Below are positions 1-15,509 of a DNA stretch of 64,000 nt, in pieces. This stretch comes from Sabethes cyaneus (Eukaryota > Arthropoda > Insecta > Diptera > Culicidae): NCBI RefSeq assembly GCF_943734655.1, contig NC_071354.1, positions 142,941,642-143,005,641 on the forward strand, given 5' to 3'. The position numbers and the translations under genes were made by a program. Numbering within the stretch: position 1 is the first letter of the stretch; every line of letters begins with the position of its first letter. The notes under the pieces were generated by a model that saw nothing but the letters and a program-made list of their open reading frames with translations, was not told the origin of the DNA and made no database searches.

Positions 1-895
1 GAGCCCCCCCCCCTCTTAAAGTGGGGGGGGGGGGGGGGGTTCCAGTTCACCATAGAAAATATTCATGCCCTAGAAAACTTTCACATGCCAAATTTGGTTT
101 CATTTGCTTGATCAATTCTCGAGTTATGAGGAAATTTGCATTTCATTTGTATAGGAGCCCGTCTTCCTAAAGTGGGGAGGGGTCCCAATTCATCATAGAA
201 AAAAATTTTGTCTCCAAAAACACCCACGTGCCAAATTTTGTTCCATTTGCTTGATTAGTTCTCGAATTATGAGGAAATTTGTATTTCATTTGTGTAGAAG
301 CACCCCCTCTTAAAGTTGGGAGGGGTCCTAATTCACCATAGAAAATATTTTTGCCTCCAGAAACCTCCACATGCCAAATTTGGTTCTATTTGCTTGATTA
401 GTTCTCGAGTTATGAGGAAATTTGTATTTCGTTTGTATAGAAGCCCCCCCTCCTAAAGTGGGGAGGGGTCCTTATTTACCATAGAAAATATTCTTGCCCT
501 CGAAAACTTTCACATGCCAAATTTTGTTCCATTTGCTTGATTAGTTCTTCAGTTATGAGGAAATTTGTATTTCATGTGTATAGGATCCCCCCTCCTAAAA
601 CGGGGAGGGGTCCCAATTCATCATAGAAAAAATTTTTGTCTCCAAAAACACCCACATGCTAAATTTGGTTCCATTTGCTTAATTACTTCTCGAGTTATGA
701 GGAAAGTTATGTTTCTTTGGTACAGGAGCCCCCCCTCTTAAAATGGGGAGGGGTCCTAATTTATTATAGAAAATATTCTTGCCCTCGAAAACCTTCACAT
801 GCCAAATTTGGTTCCATTTGCTTGATTAGTTCTCGAGTTATGAGGAAATTTGTGTTTCATTTGTATGGGTGCCCCCCCTCTTAGTGGGGAGAGGG
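1..895 (-). repeat. ~143-bp tandem units inside Helitron-like copy A
   Basis: About six diverged units. Each contains a C-run/G-run pair around CTTAAAGTGGGGAGGGG, a stretch reading ATGCCAAATTTGGTTCC, and TTCTCGAGTTATGAGGAAA. Spacing between the TTATGAGG landmarks is about 140-150 bp. The C-run and G-run sit close enough to form a stem, so each unit probably folds. Long G and C homopolymers near position 20-40 are prone to sequencing error. Confidence 0.85.
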
Positions 896-1039
896 GTTTC
901 TAACCATCACTAAAACCTTTCCTGGCCCCAAAAAAACCTTTTCATGCATATTTTCATGCCGATTGGTTCAGTAGTTTTCGATTCTATAAGGAACATACGG
1001 ACAGACAGACAGACAGAAATCCTTCTTTATAGGTATAGA
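1..1039 (-). mobile_element. Helitron-like element, copy A (3' part outside window)
   Basis: Read on the minus strand, the element starts at 1039 with TCTATACCTATAAAG, runs through a short TCTG tract (about 1000-1017), then a conserved leader containing GAATCGAAAACTACTGAACC, then about six tandem units of roughly 143 bp. The same order is found in the copies at 5696 and 12223, which end in CTAG. A TC start preceded by A, a CTAG end and an internal GTCT microsatellite fit Helitron-like non-autonomous elements of the DINE-1/mini-me type in Diptera. There is no Rep/helicase coding sequence. The 3' end lies beyond the left window edge. Confidence 0.8.
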
Positions 1040-2053
1040 TACGATATTTTGAACACAAAGGAAATAGTTTCTACAAAATGGAGTTGGTCTGTCACTGGTA
1101 AAAATACTCAAATTACCGCATTGGCATATTATACTGCAGGTGAGGCTTTTTACCCCGCGCAAGCGAGAAACACAACATTTAGGTGCTTTTATTAAATAAT
1201 TCCTAGCATATTTATTCCACAATACTAAATGAAATAAACAATTGCAATTGGTTTTTAGCTCAAATACCAACATATACTCGTAATTGTAGTGTTAATTTGG
1301 GGAAGCATAATAGAGATATATCCATTTATCCGTAGGGGGGCACATTATACACATTTCCCCTACGCACCATAGCAGGTTTCGGTTTATTCTGGTAGGACGT
1401 GATAGAACTGGTCACATTTGTCAAGTGTTATATAACACCTTTTTTCAGTCGTCATGTAAGTACAAGGGAAAAGGAACCGGCTCACAGGCTCGTATGCCAA
1501 TCGTGTGCGGATCTGCTGCACGTATACGATTTAACACTTTGTTTCTATGAATAGGATCAGAAGGAAAATAGTAGGATCAGGAGGCGGAGCGACGAACTAC
1601 AGTCTAGGTGCATTCAAGTATGCAACTGTTACCCCTACCACTGGATAAATTGGCAAGGATTGAGCTTGCTCAGATTACCTTCATTTGGACTTACTTAACC
1701 CTTTAATGGGCAAGACTGTCTGTAAAGAGCCTTCGCTTGTAGAGCTTTAGAGCCACATGCGAAAGCTGTTTTAATTGGACAATATACAAAATGTGTCCAG
1801 AATAGATTTCTTGACATTTTGACATCAATATTAAAAAATTCTGCCACGCTTTCAAAAGTTATCATCTTTCAAAAACAAGAATCCGGGCTAATTACGAAAA
1901 AAATATACTTTGAATTTGGTCCATTTTTACTTTTGAAGAAAAGATGATGATCGGCCTCATATTTTTTCTGTGACTGATTTACATGCTTTTTTTGAATTTC
2001 ATGATAAATCTGATTTTAAAAAAACTGGGTACAGTGTTGAACATAAAATTTAT
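1040..2053. other. Unassigned intergenic sequence
   Basis: I see no gene or recognisable element here. There is a short dyad near 1330-1366 (CGTAGGGG paired with CCCCTACG). Open frames are short and resemble no family I know. Confidence 0.5.
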
Positions 2054-2067
2054 TTATTTAATAATTA

Positions 2068-2459
2068 GGCCATAACAAATATTTTATAAAGTGTTTGTCC
2101 TTCCGGTGTTGGGCCACTGAAGGGGGGGGGGGCGAAAAAATATTGATTTTAGGCATTTTTACTTAAAGTTTAAACGTGAAAACCAAATCTATTCTTGCTT
2201 TTAATATATACGTTATTATTTTCCATGCAAAAATCTACGAAAAAAGACAACAACGAGAGAAAAAATTTTCGGCCGATTTTCGGAAATTCCGTTGTTTGAA
2301 TTTCCATTTCTGTTTCGTGTTAAAAGCATTAACTCAACTCGTACACTCATTTTTCGAGTTTTTCAGGCTGTAGAACCCACAGACAATTGATTTTATGAAA
2401 CAAAAATTAACTTATATCATACAAATTATTTTTTTGCCCCCCGATTTTTCACAATGGCC
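2068..2459. mobile_element. Candidate MITE-like element with 14-bp flanking direct repeat
   Basis: The segment begins GGCCATAAC and ends CACAATGGCC, and its two ends are imperfect inverted repeats. A perfect 14-bp direct repeat, TTATTTAATAATTA, lies immediately outside at 2054-2067 and 2460-2473. Inside, a G-run followed by CGAAAAAATA near 2122-2144 mirrors a C-run preceded by TTTTTTGCC near the right end. The flanks are AT-rich, so part of the direct repeat could be chance. No coding capacity is seen. Confidence 0.45.
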
Positions 2460-2473
2460 TTATTTAATAATTA

Positions 2474-3386
2474 ACATTCTTGCCTGGAACCCGTTCAGAT
2501 GATTATTCTTAAGTGAAAATCCAAACTTGAGTATATTTTCATGGAAAAATAGTCATTAGCCTGATCGCATCGTTTTCATGGTGTTGTCCGTTAGAGGGTT
2601 GATGAGAGTGATTACAAGAAAAGAAGAATGATTTATTCAAATTGGAGTAACTGCAGCATATTTCATAACAGGTATAACGGATCAACAATCTCTATTGCAA
2701 AGCGAGATTGACGATGTTCGGTAGTGTCAACTGTTTAACAATCTGGAAGTGGACAAATCTTAACAGCTCTACGAACACTATAGGCGCACCTAGTTCAATC
2801 CCGTTCACGTGCAATCGTTTGTATTTTCGATCAAAAGATTGTAGTGGAAGGCCACAGCGTGTCTGCTTTCAAGTAGTGATCTCATATGGGTCAACAGCCG
2901 TTGCAACGACGGTAGAGCGAACTCCTTGCTTATTGTCACATCCTAATAGTTTTTAGATTTAAAATTCATTGCTCTGTCTTAATATTTAGCAATGCTTTTA
3001 CGTACCTAACGATTTGGGCAGAAACATTAACCCTTTAGATACGGGCCGTTTTTGACGATTTGTCAGGATATTGTTACTATGAAATAATTACTTTTCCTTT
3101 TCCAGTGAGTGTCCAATGAGTGACTCTATGCGTATTTATAATGTGCAGTTGAGTAAATATTTTAAATACCTTTATGTATAAAAGCGAGTGCTAGATCCGG
3201 TTATTGACATTTGTTGCTCAACACCTCATGTTAGATTATATGTGCTTTTGGTCGGTGCCGAAGTGGGCGTAATCATTGTGTCTTCTGTTTATAAGACTGA
3301 TCTCAGTTGGTAACACACTAGTTTCGCACTGACAACTTTTAGTTGGAGAAAAACAATCAAAGGTTTAATTTTATTTATTTACAATA
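2474..3386. other. Unassigned intergenic sequence
   Basis: No gene family is recognisable. An 82-codon frame at 2708-2956 (+) has no recognisable motif. A TATAAAAG string at 3177-3184 lacks a downstream gene. Confidence 0.5.
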
Positions 3387-3508
3387 CAAGTCGGACTCGA
3401 TTATCCGGGTGATTTTTTTAAATGGGGTTTTTGGAATGTGTACGTTAAAAACGTGTTTGCGATTGAAAAAAAAAATTTTTTTTCATCCGGATAATCGAGT
3501 CCGACCTG
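3387..3508. mobile_element. 122-bp MITE with 26-bp TIRs and TA target duplication (pogo/Tigger-like)
   Basis: The ends are inverted repeats of about 26 bp matching at 24 positions. Left starts CAAGTCGGACTCGATTATCC and the complement of the right starts CAGGTCGGACTCGATTATCC. TA lies on both sides (3385-3386 and 3509-3510), as expected for the Tc1/mariner/pogo superfamily. The middle is A/T-rich with no coding capacity. The CAGG-type terminus and TA target suggest a pogo/Tigger relative, but no transposase is present to confirm it. Confidence 0.75.
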
Positions 3509-3510
3509 TA

Positions 3511-4390
3511 GTAATAAAATAAAGTGACAATTGTTAGTATAAGATTTAATTCTTTGTGTTATAACTCTTAAACAGGAAAGAACATATGTACTCAATGGAC
3601 CATACACATATTTTATTTTATTATATTTGATAATTTTTCACTGGATAGAACTGGTAATCTAATCTTAAACATTTAATCTGTACGGAAAATTAAAATATAA
3701 CGCAAACAAAACATTATGCAAATTACGCGCAGCGCAGCGCTGGCGAAATTTAGCGCAGATTCAACAATTCTCCAAGGATGTGATTCCGCGTATAATTTTA
3801 TTTTTGGTACAGGATGATCTCCATCACGTATAGGTGTACACATCATTACTGAGCGCTTATTTATACGTTCGTTCGTTAAATCGTTGGAGATCTAACCGTC
3901 TGCAAATACGACATCCGTTCAGATGACAAACGTTAGAGAAGTGAGCCAAAATAAAACTTATACAGCGTGTCGTGTCGTTTCCGATATAGGTCAAGTTCAA
4001 GAGCCTTGAATCGTTGTACGAGCTTCTCGCGAAATTACACTGATGCACCGTGTTAGCAAGCACGCATTGTACGTACACATCAGAGTATAGCGAATTGTAC
4101 AAAGAAAATCGCAACGGAAGTGGATGATAGTTATTGCAAAAGTACAAGGATACACTCGGTGGCTAACAACAGCAAACTATTTGACTTAATCACTTTAACC
4201 ATTAGTGTCGGGCGATGTGATAATGGGTTCCAATTTCCATAGAAATTATCATTCTTCAAACTGGAAGGTTGCATATGAGACACTTCCACGTTGTCGCTGT
4301 GGAACCACGCAGAGCTTGTTTACGAAAGGATATTATGAAGTTGCTTACTTAAAATTTACGTAACTCAACAAAAAATGGCAATTGAGAGTC
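3511..4390. other. Unassigned intergenic sequence
   Basis: I see no gene. A 96-codon minus-strand frame at 3857-4147 has no recognisable domain. A short GCGCAGCGCAGCGC run lies near 3726-3742. Confidence 0.5.
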
Positions 4391-4394
4391 CTTT

Positions 4395-4640
4395 TACGTT
4401 GAGCAAGTTTGTCAGGACCTGGGAGGATGAGTGGGTTCAAATTCGGTTATAATTGGCCCCAATTCTAACTTGGTTCGATCCATGGAATCCCCACTTTGGA
4501 TAAAAAGGAGCGGTACACAGCTTCTTAAGCGTTGCTTCAATGACCCTCCACCCTCCCTTACCTAATTTTCCGGTCTTTCGCCTTCACGCTTAGTTCTATT
4601 CTGTTGGATTCTATCAACGGTTCTACCTACGTTAATTATA
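4395..4640 (+). mobile_element. tRNA-derived SINE, family 2 (degraded copy)
   Basis: It contains a B-box-like GGGTTCAAATTCGG followed by GTTATAATTGG and a second GGTTCGATCCATG, the same order as in better copies at 31300-31600 (+) and 58209-58385 (-). The tail is C/T-rich (CCCTCCACCCTCCC). The A-box half is poorly preserved. No coding capacity; such elements depend on LINE machinery for movement. Confidence 0.6.
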
Positions 4641-5695
4641 AAAAGCTACCGTTATAAAAATTTAATCTCCTGCAAAAAAATTAATTATATGCACGATCTC
4701 ATTAAAGGTCAAGACGAAAACATGAGGTTGATCTACTTAAAATGTCGTTTCTATATTTCAAGTCATGTAGTATTAGATAACAATGAGTGCAATCAATATG
4801 ACTTGTTGCTAGTTGCTCAGTTGTGTGCTGTTGATAAAAAATACAATATAATATTAAAAATTTGTTAACGAATCAAGGATCTGCCATAGTGCTAAATATA
4901 ATCAGCTAAAATACACAACATTATATTCCGTTACCTTCATCACGTTTTCATGTAAAACATCCATTTTGATTACAACAGCCAAGTGATGTTTTGAACACAC
5001 TTACATAATTTAAATAGTTCAAATACGATACCAAAATAAAAGCATTAGATTTAACATGCCCCTCACATACATTTCCTTTCATGAATAAAATAGACAAAAA
5101 AATCAGAACTCAATTGCTACGTTCACGGTCACAAGGGAATGAGTAATGACAAAATATCGCGACGCGAATATCAACTAAAGCCGACTGAACAATGAAATTG
5201 AATTTACCAGTACCCTGCCCCGTAAGCAGTCAATGATCAATGAAGTTTTTACATTCGAATGAAGTCCCATATTGATGTCAACTACGGTGAAACTGTGTAT
5301 CATAGATCTTCGGTCCGACTTTATTTAAATTATGTACCATTCACAAGACGAATTCAAACCGCTTGGTTAATTATGAATGGAACAGTAAGGTCAGCATGTT
5401 TTCATTAATGTCCATACGGATTTGCAAAAAGGTTTCGCATTAGTAACAATGTAGCCATCAGTAAAATTAGGATATATTTTATAGTTTTTGATAAACATTT
5501 ATTGAAAAATGTAAATAATCTAAAATAATTTTATGTAATAAATATAATATTCCGCAAATAAGTATGTTTTTTTTCTTCAGTAATATTTTGTTTGCTAGGT
5601 ACTGTAATCTTTTTCAGTGGATAGTTACGGACTGCAGTCGAACCTGTCGCGTTGATTCGGGAATTCTACTGAGAAGCTCGAAAATAATTAATTAA
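4641..5695. other. Unassigned AT-rich sequence
   Basis: No gene, repeat family or RNA gene is recognisable. It ends at the AA|TCTATACC insertion point of the next Helitron-like copy. Confidence 0.5.
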
Positions 5696-5717
5696 TCTAT
5701 ACCTATAAAGAAGGATT

Positions 5718-10191
<4,474 letters not shown>

Positions 10192-10269
10192 CTTTGTTCC
10201 TTATAGAATCGAAAACTACTGAACCAATCGGCGTGAAAATTTGCATGTAGAGGTTTTTGGGGCCAGGAA

Positions 10270-11960
10270 AGGTTTTAGTGATGGTTAGAGACTCCTCCCC
10301 CCACTAAGAGGGGGAGCTCCCATACAAATGAAACAAATTTCTGCATAACTCGAGAACTAATCAAGCAAATAGAACCAAATTTGGCATGTGGGTGTTTTCG
10401 GTGACAAGAATTTATTCTAGGGTAATTTGAGACCCCTTCCCTCTTTATAAGGGGAATTATAGCTCCTCTTCCCTTTAAGAGGGGGGGCTTCCATACAAAT
10501 TTCCTCATAATTCGAGAACTAATCAAGCAAATGGAACCAAATTTGGCATGTGGAGGTTTTCGAGGGCAAGAAAATTTTCTATGTTGAATTAGGACCCCTC
10601 CTCACTTTAAGAGGGGGGGCCTCCTGTACAAATGAAATACCAATTTCCTCATAACTCGAGAACTAATTAAGCAAATGGAACCAAATTTGGCATGTGTGTG
10701 TTTTTGGAGACAATTTTTTTTTCTATGATGAATTGGGACCCCTCCCCACTTTAGGAGGGGGGGCTCCTATACAAACGAAATACAAATTTCCTCATAACTC
10801 GAGAGCTAATCCAGCAAATGAAACCAAATTTGGCATGTAGGTGTTTTTGGAGGCAAGAATTTTTTCTATGATGAATAAGAACCTCTCCCCACTTTAAGAG
10901 GGGGGGCTCCTATACAAATGAAATACAAATTTCCTCATAACTCGAGAACTAATCAAGCAAATAGAACCAAATTTGGCATGTGGGTGTTTTCGGTGACAAG
11001 AATTTATTCTATGGTAAATTGAGACCCCTCTCTCTTTATAAGGGGAATTATAACTCCTCTCCCCTTTAAGAGGGGGGGCTTCCATACAAAGTTCCTCATA
11101 ACTCGAGAACTAATCAAGCAAATGGAACCAAATTTGGCATGTGAAGGTTTTCGAGGGCAAGAAAATTTTCTATGGTGAATTAGGACCCCTTTCCACTTTA
11201 AGAGGAGGGGCTCCTGTACAAATGAAATACAAATTTCCTCATAACTCGAGAACTAATCAAGCGAATTGTACCAAATTTGGCATGTGTGTGTTTTTGGAGA
11301 CAAATTTTTTTTCAATGATGAATTGGGACCCCTCCCCACTTTATGAGGGAGGGTCCTATAAAACGAAATACAAATTTCCTCATAACTCGAGAGCTAATCA
11401 AGCAAATGGAACCAAATTTGGCGTGTAGGTGTTTTTGGAGGCAAGATTTTTTTCTGTGATGAATTAGGACCTCTTCCCACTTTAGGAGGGGGTCTCCTAT
11501 ACAAATGAAATACAAATTTCCCCATAACTCGAGAACTAATCAAGCAAATAGAACCAAATTTGGCATGTGGAGGTTTTTGGAGGGAAAAATATTTTCTATG
11601 GTGAATTCGGATCCCTCCACACTTCAAGAGGGGGGGCTTCTACACAAATGAAATACAAATTTCCTCATAATTCGAGAACTAATCAAGTAAATGGAACCAT
11701 ATTTGGCATGTGAGAGTTTTAGATGGCAGAATTTTTTTCTGTAGTGTATTACGACCCCTTCCCCTTTTAAGAGGGTGGGCTCCCATACAAATGAAATACA
11801 GATTTTCTCATAATTTGAGTACTAATCAAGCAAATGGAACCAAATTTAGCATGTAGGAGATTTTTGAGTCTTGAATTTATTTTATGATAGTTAGAGACCT
11901 CTCACCCCTGTGGTAGGGGGATATGGACTCTCATACAAATAAAACAGAAATTTTTGCGAA
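10270..11960 (+). repeat. ~143-bp tandem units inside Helitron-like copy B (~11 units)
   Basis: The units repeat CTCATAACTCGAGAACTAAT, then CAAGCAAATGGAACCAAAT, then TTTGGCATGTG, followed by a G-rich/C-rich pair. Landmarks fall near 10340, 10510, 10655, 10797, 10938, 11100, 11245, 11385, 11525, 11670 and 11815. Units differ at many sites and two subtypes alternate (one with an extra CTCTTTATAAGGGGAATTAT section), so local duplication of unit pairs is likely. Confidence 0.85.
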
Positions 11961-12244
11961 ACTCAAAAACTAATCCAACTCGAGAAATTCGAGACTCTTC
12001 CATAAAACGTTAATCAATAACAAGACCACAAAAACTATCTATAGTAACACTAGATCATTCAGGACGAGCCGGTCGCGAATGTTGCCGTTGACCCGCCGTC
12101 GGAAGCGCCGCACACTGGGGGGCTTGCAAAACTCGAGATTGTGACAAAGATCATCCGAGATTCATGATTTATGTACAACACAGGTTAATTTGTGGCAATA
12201 CGAAGTTTGTCGGGTCAGCTAGTCTATACCTATAAAGAAGGATT

Positions 12245-12306
<62 letters not shown>
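12245..12306 (+). repeat. Short TCTG microsatellite of copy C (62 bp)
   Basis: About 15.5 perfect copies. It occupies the same position as the multi-kilobase array in copy B and shows the presumed unexpanded state. Confidence 0.95.
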
Positions 12307-12419
12307 CTGTGTTCCTTATAGAATCAAAAACTACTGAACCAATCGGCGTGAAAATTTGCATGTAGAGGTTTTTGGGGCCAGGAAAGGTTTTAGTGATGGT
12401 TAGAGACCCCTCCCCCCAC

Positions 12420-13780
12420 TAAGAGGGGGGGCTCCCATACAAATGAAACACAAATTTCTGCATAACTCGAGAACTAATCAAGCAAATAGAACCAAATTTG
12501 GCATGTGGGTGTTTTTTTTGGTGACAAGAATTTATTCTAGGGTAATTTGAGACCCCTCCCCTCTTTATAAGGGGAATTATAACTCCTCTCCCCTTTAAGA
12601 GGGGGGGTTTCCATACAAATTTCCTCATAACTCGAGAACTAATCAAGCAAATGGAACCAAATTTGGCATGTGAAGGTTTTCGAGGGCAAAAAAATTTTCT
12701 ATGTTGAATTAGGACCCCTCCTCATTTTAAAAGGGGGGGCTCCTGTACAAATGAAATACCAATTTCCTCATAACTCGAGAACTAATCAAGCAAATGGAAC
12801 CAAATTTGGCATGTGTGTGTTTTTGAAGACAAAATTTTTTTCTATGATGAATTGGGACCCCTCCCCACTTTAAGAGGAGGGGCTCCTGTACAAATGAAAT
12901 ACAAATTTCCTCATAACTCGAGAACTAATCAAGCGAATTGAACCAAATTTGGCATGTGTGTGTTTTTGGAGACAATTTTTTTTTCAATGATGAATTGGGA
13001 CCCCTCCCCACTTTAGGAGGGGGGTCCTATACAAACGAAATACAAATTTCCTCATAACTCGAGAACTAATCAAGCAAATGGAACCAAATTTGGCGTGTAG
13101 GTGTTTTTGGAGGCAAGAATTTTTTCTGTGATGAATTAGGACCTCTTTCCACATTAGGAGGGGGGGCTCCAATACAAATGAAATACAAATTTCCCCATAA
13201 CTCGAGAACTAATCAAGCAAATAGAACCAAATTCGGCATGTGGAGGTTTTTGGAGGCAAAAATATTTTCTACGGTGAATTAGGATCCTTCCACACTTCAA
13301 GAGGGGGGGCTTCTACACAAATGAAATACAAATTTCCTCATAATTCGAGAACTAATCAAGCAAATGGAACCATATTTGGCATGTGGGTGTTTTTGGAGGC
13401 AACCATTTTTCCCATGATGAATTAGGACTTCTTACCTTTTTAGGAGGGGGGGGGGCTCCCATTCAAACGAAATACAAATTTGCTCATAACTTTAGAACTA
13501 ATCAAGCAAATGGAACCAAATTTGGCATGTGAGAGTTTTAGATGGCAGAATTTTTTTTCTGTGGTGTATTACGACCCCTTTCCCTTTTAAGAGGGTGGGC
13601 TCCCATACAAATGAAATACAAATTTCCTTATAATTTGAGTACTAATCAAGCAAATGGAACCAAATTTAGCATGTAGGAGATTTTTGAGTCTTGAATTTAT
13701 TTTATGATAGTTAGAGACCTCTCACCCCTGTGGTAGGGGGATATGGACTCTCATACAAATAAAACAGAATTTTTTGCGAA
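12420..13780 (+). repeat. ~143-bp tandem units inside Helitron-like copy C (~9 units)
   Basis: These are the same units as in copies A and B, with landmarks near 12463, 12630, 12775, 12915, 13060, 13200, 13345, 13490 and 13635. The last unit is followed by a diverged terminal unit containing CACCCCTGTGGTAGGGGG, which is shared with copy B and with the fragment at 25433. Confidence 0.85.
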
Positions 13781-14399
13781 ACTCAAAAACTAATCCAACT
13801 CGAGAAATTCGAGACTCTTCCATAAAACATTAATCAATAACAAGACCACAAAAACTATCTATAGTAACACTAGATCATTCAGGACGAGCCGGTCGCGAGT
13901 GTTGCCGGTGACCCGCCGTCGGAAGCGCCGCCCACTGGGGGGCTTGCAAAACTCGAGAAGTGACAAAGATCATCCGAGATTCATGATTTATGTACAACAC
14001 AGGTTAATTTGTGGCAATACGAAGTTTGTCGGGTCAGCTAGTAATTATATATAAGGAACATTCTGTTGGAATGATTTGCACAAAAAATGAAGCAGACAAA
14101 TACGCTTTAGCTGAATCGGAACAAACTAATCGAGCACAGAGGCGAATGCCAAATAGGCAAAGTCCCTTAAAAAAAAAATCGATTTACGAAATTTTTCTTT
14201 TATTATAAGTTCGTTTTGCACTGGCAAAACCATACTATCACGGTGCCTCATGCAAAATATTCAAAATAGCAAGTTGTGCAAATTTGCGTAAAGGGTGTCC
14301 ACGGGAAAATTGCAACTTTTGAACCGTAGGGTCAAATCAATTGAAACTTTGCATGGAGAATGCTCAAAGTGCATTGTTTATACTGTGTGAGTCTTTTTA

Positions 14400-15150
14400 T
14401 CAGGGACGCAAAAATATGAAAAATGGCATCGAAAGAACAGTTCGTTTGCGAAAAAAATCCGCACTAGTACATCGAAAATAAGAATCTATAACATCGTGTC
14501 ATCGGTAAAAAATTGGTAATCCCGAATTCTACGGTTTCTCGTGTCATAAAAAGAAAAAAGGTTTGAAGAACATCTGACTGTCGATCGTAAGTCAAAATGC
14601 GAGGGAAAAAGGCGTCCGTAAACTGTTAAGGTTCACACCCGCGTAGTTGGGGCCTTCGACGGAAAACCAAACTCCTCCGTTCTAGAGGTAGCAATAAAAA
14701 CTGAATCTGAGCAAAAATTTCGTACAAAAGGCCTAAACCCGAGCTGAAGTACGTACGTTCAAGGTTCTGAAGGCCTCAACAGAATACGGTCTCGAAAAGC
14801 CGTGCCCAGAAGTTATACGATCAAAAACTGACGAAACCTCCTTGGACAATAACATCTACGTGAAAGCGTACTCCAACCAGATTCCGAGAATCTTCTGGTA
14901 GAATTTGGCTTCATGCTATTACGCGAAGGCCGTGCTGGAGTGGCATAGGGGAAATAATGTCGATTTCAAGCCGAAAGATCATAACCCCTCAAATACACCG
15001 ATGCTGCGGTCAATCGAGAAATACTGAAGAAATGCACTGCAGAGAAAACCAAACGGGCGCAGCAAAAACCTCGCAACTCGCAAGAGGCGTACGCAGCAAC
15101 CACCAGCCAATGGTCAATAGCAGACCTCAAAGGCTCAATCCGCCGTTAAG
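14400..15150 (+). pseudogene. Tc1/mariner-type transposase pseudogene
   Basis: The transposase would bind the terminal repeats and excise the element by a DDE-type reaction. Several broken frames carry family-like segments in the right order. There is an N-terminal helix-turn-helix stretch with STVSRVIKR followed by LTVDRK (about 14530-14590), then VVGAFDGKPN (about 14640-14670), then a stretch resembling ARKLYDQKLTK near the catalytic region (about 14800), then a C-terminal segment with CYYAKAVLEWHRGNNVDFKP and SNTPMLRSIEKY ending at a stop (about 14915-15022). The last block is typical of the region just before and around the final acidic residue. Frames shift repeatedly and stops are present, so it is dead. 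It sits just inside the left TIR. Confidence 0.7.
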
Positions 15151-15509
15151 TGCGGGTCGGACATCTGCAACCGAAGCCTGCCAGTGTGGGCGACCCGGCC
15201 GCTCATCTCAGCGAAAACGCTGCTGCTACCCGTTCGCCAGTGATGGTAAAAACTCAAAATCCCAAAACTCATCAAAAATCAATATCAACTGTGAATCATG
15301 TCAGCTTAATCCTATGCAGAAAAAATCACGCGTGAGTTTTTCTGTTTTCATAGCAAGAAGCACAAAACTCACACATATTTTTTCCCACTTGATCACATTC
15401 TGCTTTGCTTCAACTACTACAACAGAGACACCGCGTATAATAGCAAGACAAATTCATATGTGAGTTTCGCGCTAGTGATCAAGGTTAAAATTTCATGTGC
15501 TTCAAATCT

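Larger units (their letters stand above)
12223..14041 (+). mobile_element. Helitron-like element, copy C
   Basis: It has the same architecture as copy B: TCTATACC start, 62-bp TCTG tract (12245-12306), leader, about nine tandem units, GC-rich 3' section and CGGGTCAGCTAG end at 14041. At 1819 bp it is close to the unexpanded form. The 3' 250 bp is nearly identical to that of copy B, with few differences (for example GCGAATG versus GCGAGTG), pointing to a recent common origin or tandem duplication. One unit near 13380-13500 has no obvious partner in copy B. No coding capacity. Confidence 0.85.

Noticed and set aside
3177..3184. TATA box of a promoter (TATAAAAG)
   Set aside because: No initiator or downstream coding region can be linked to it.
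14042..14288. Start of a coding region with EQTNRAQRRMPNRQSP
   Set aside because: Short frame between two transposons with no recognised family.
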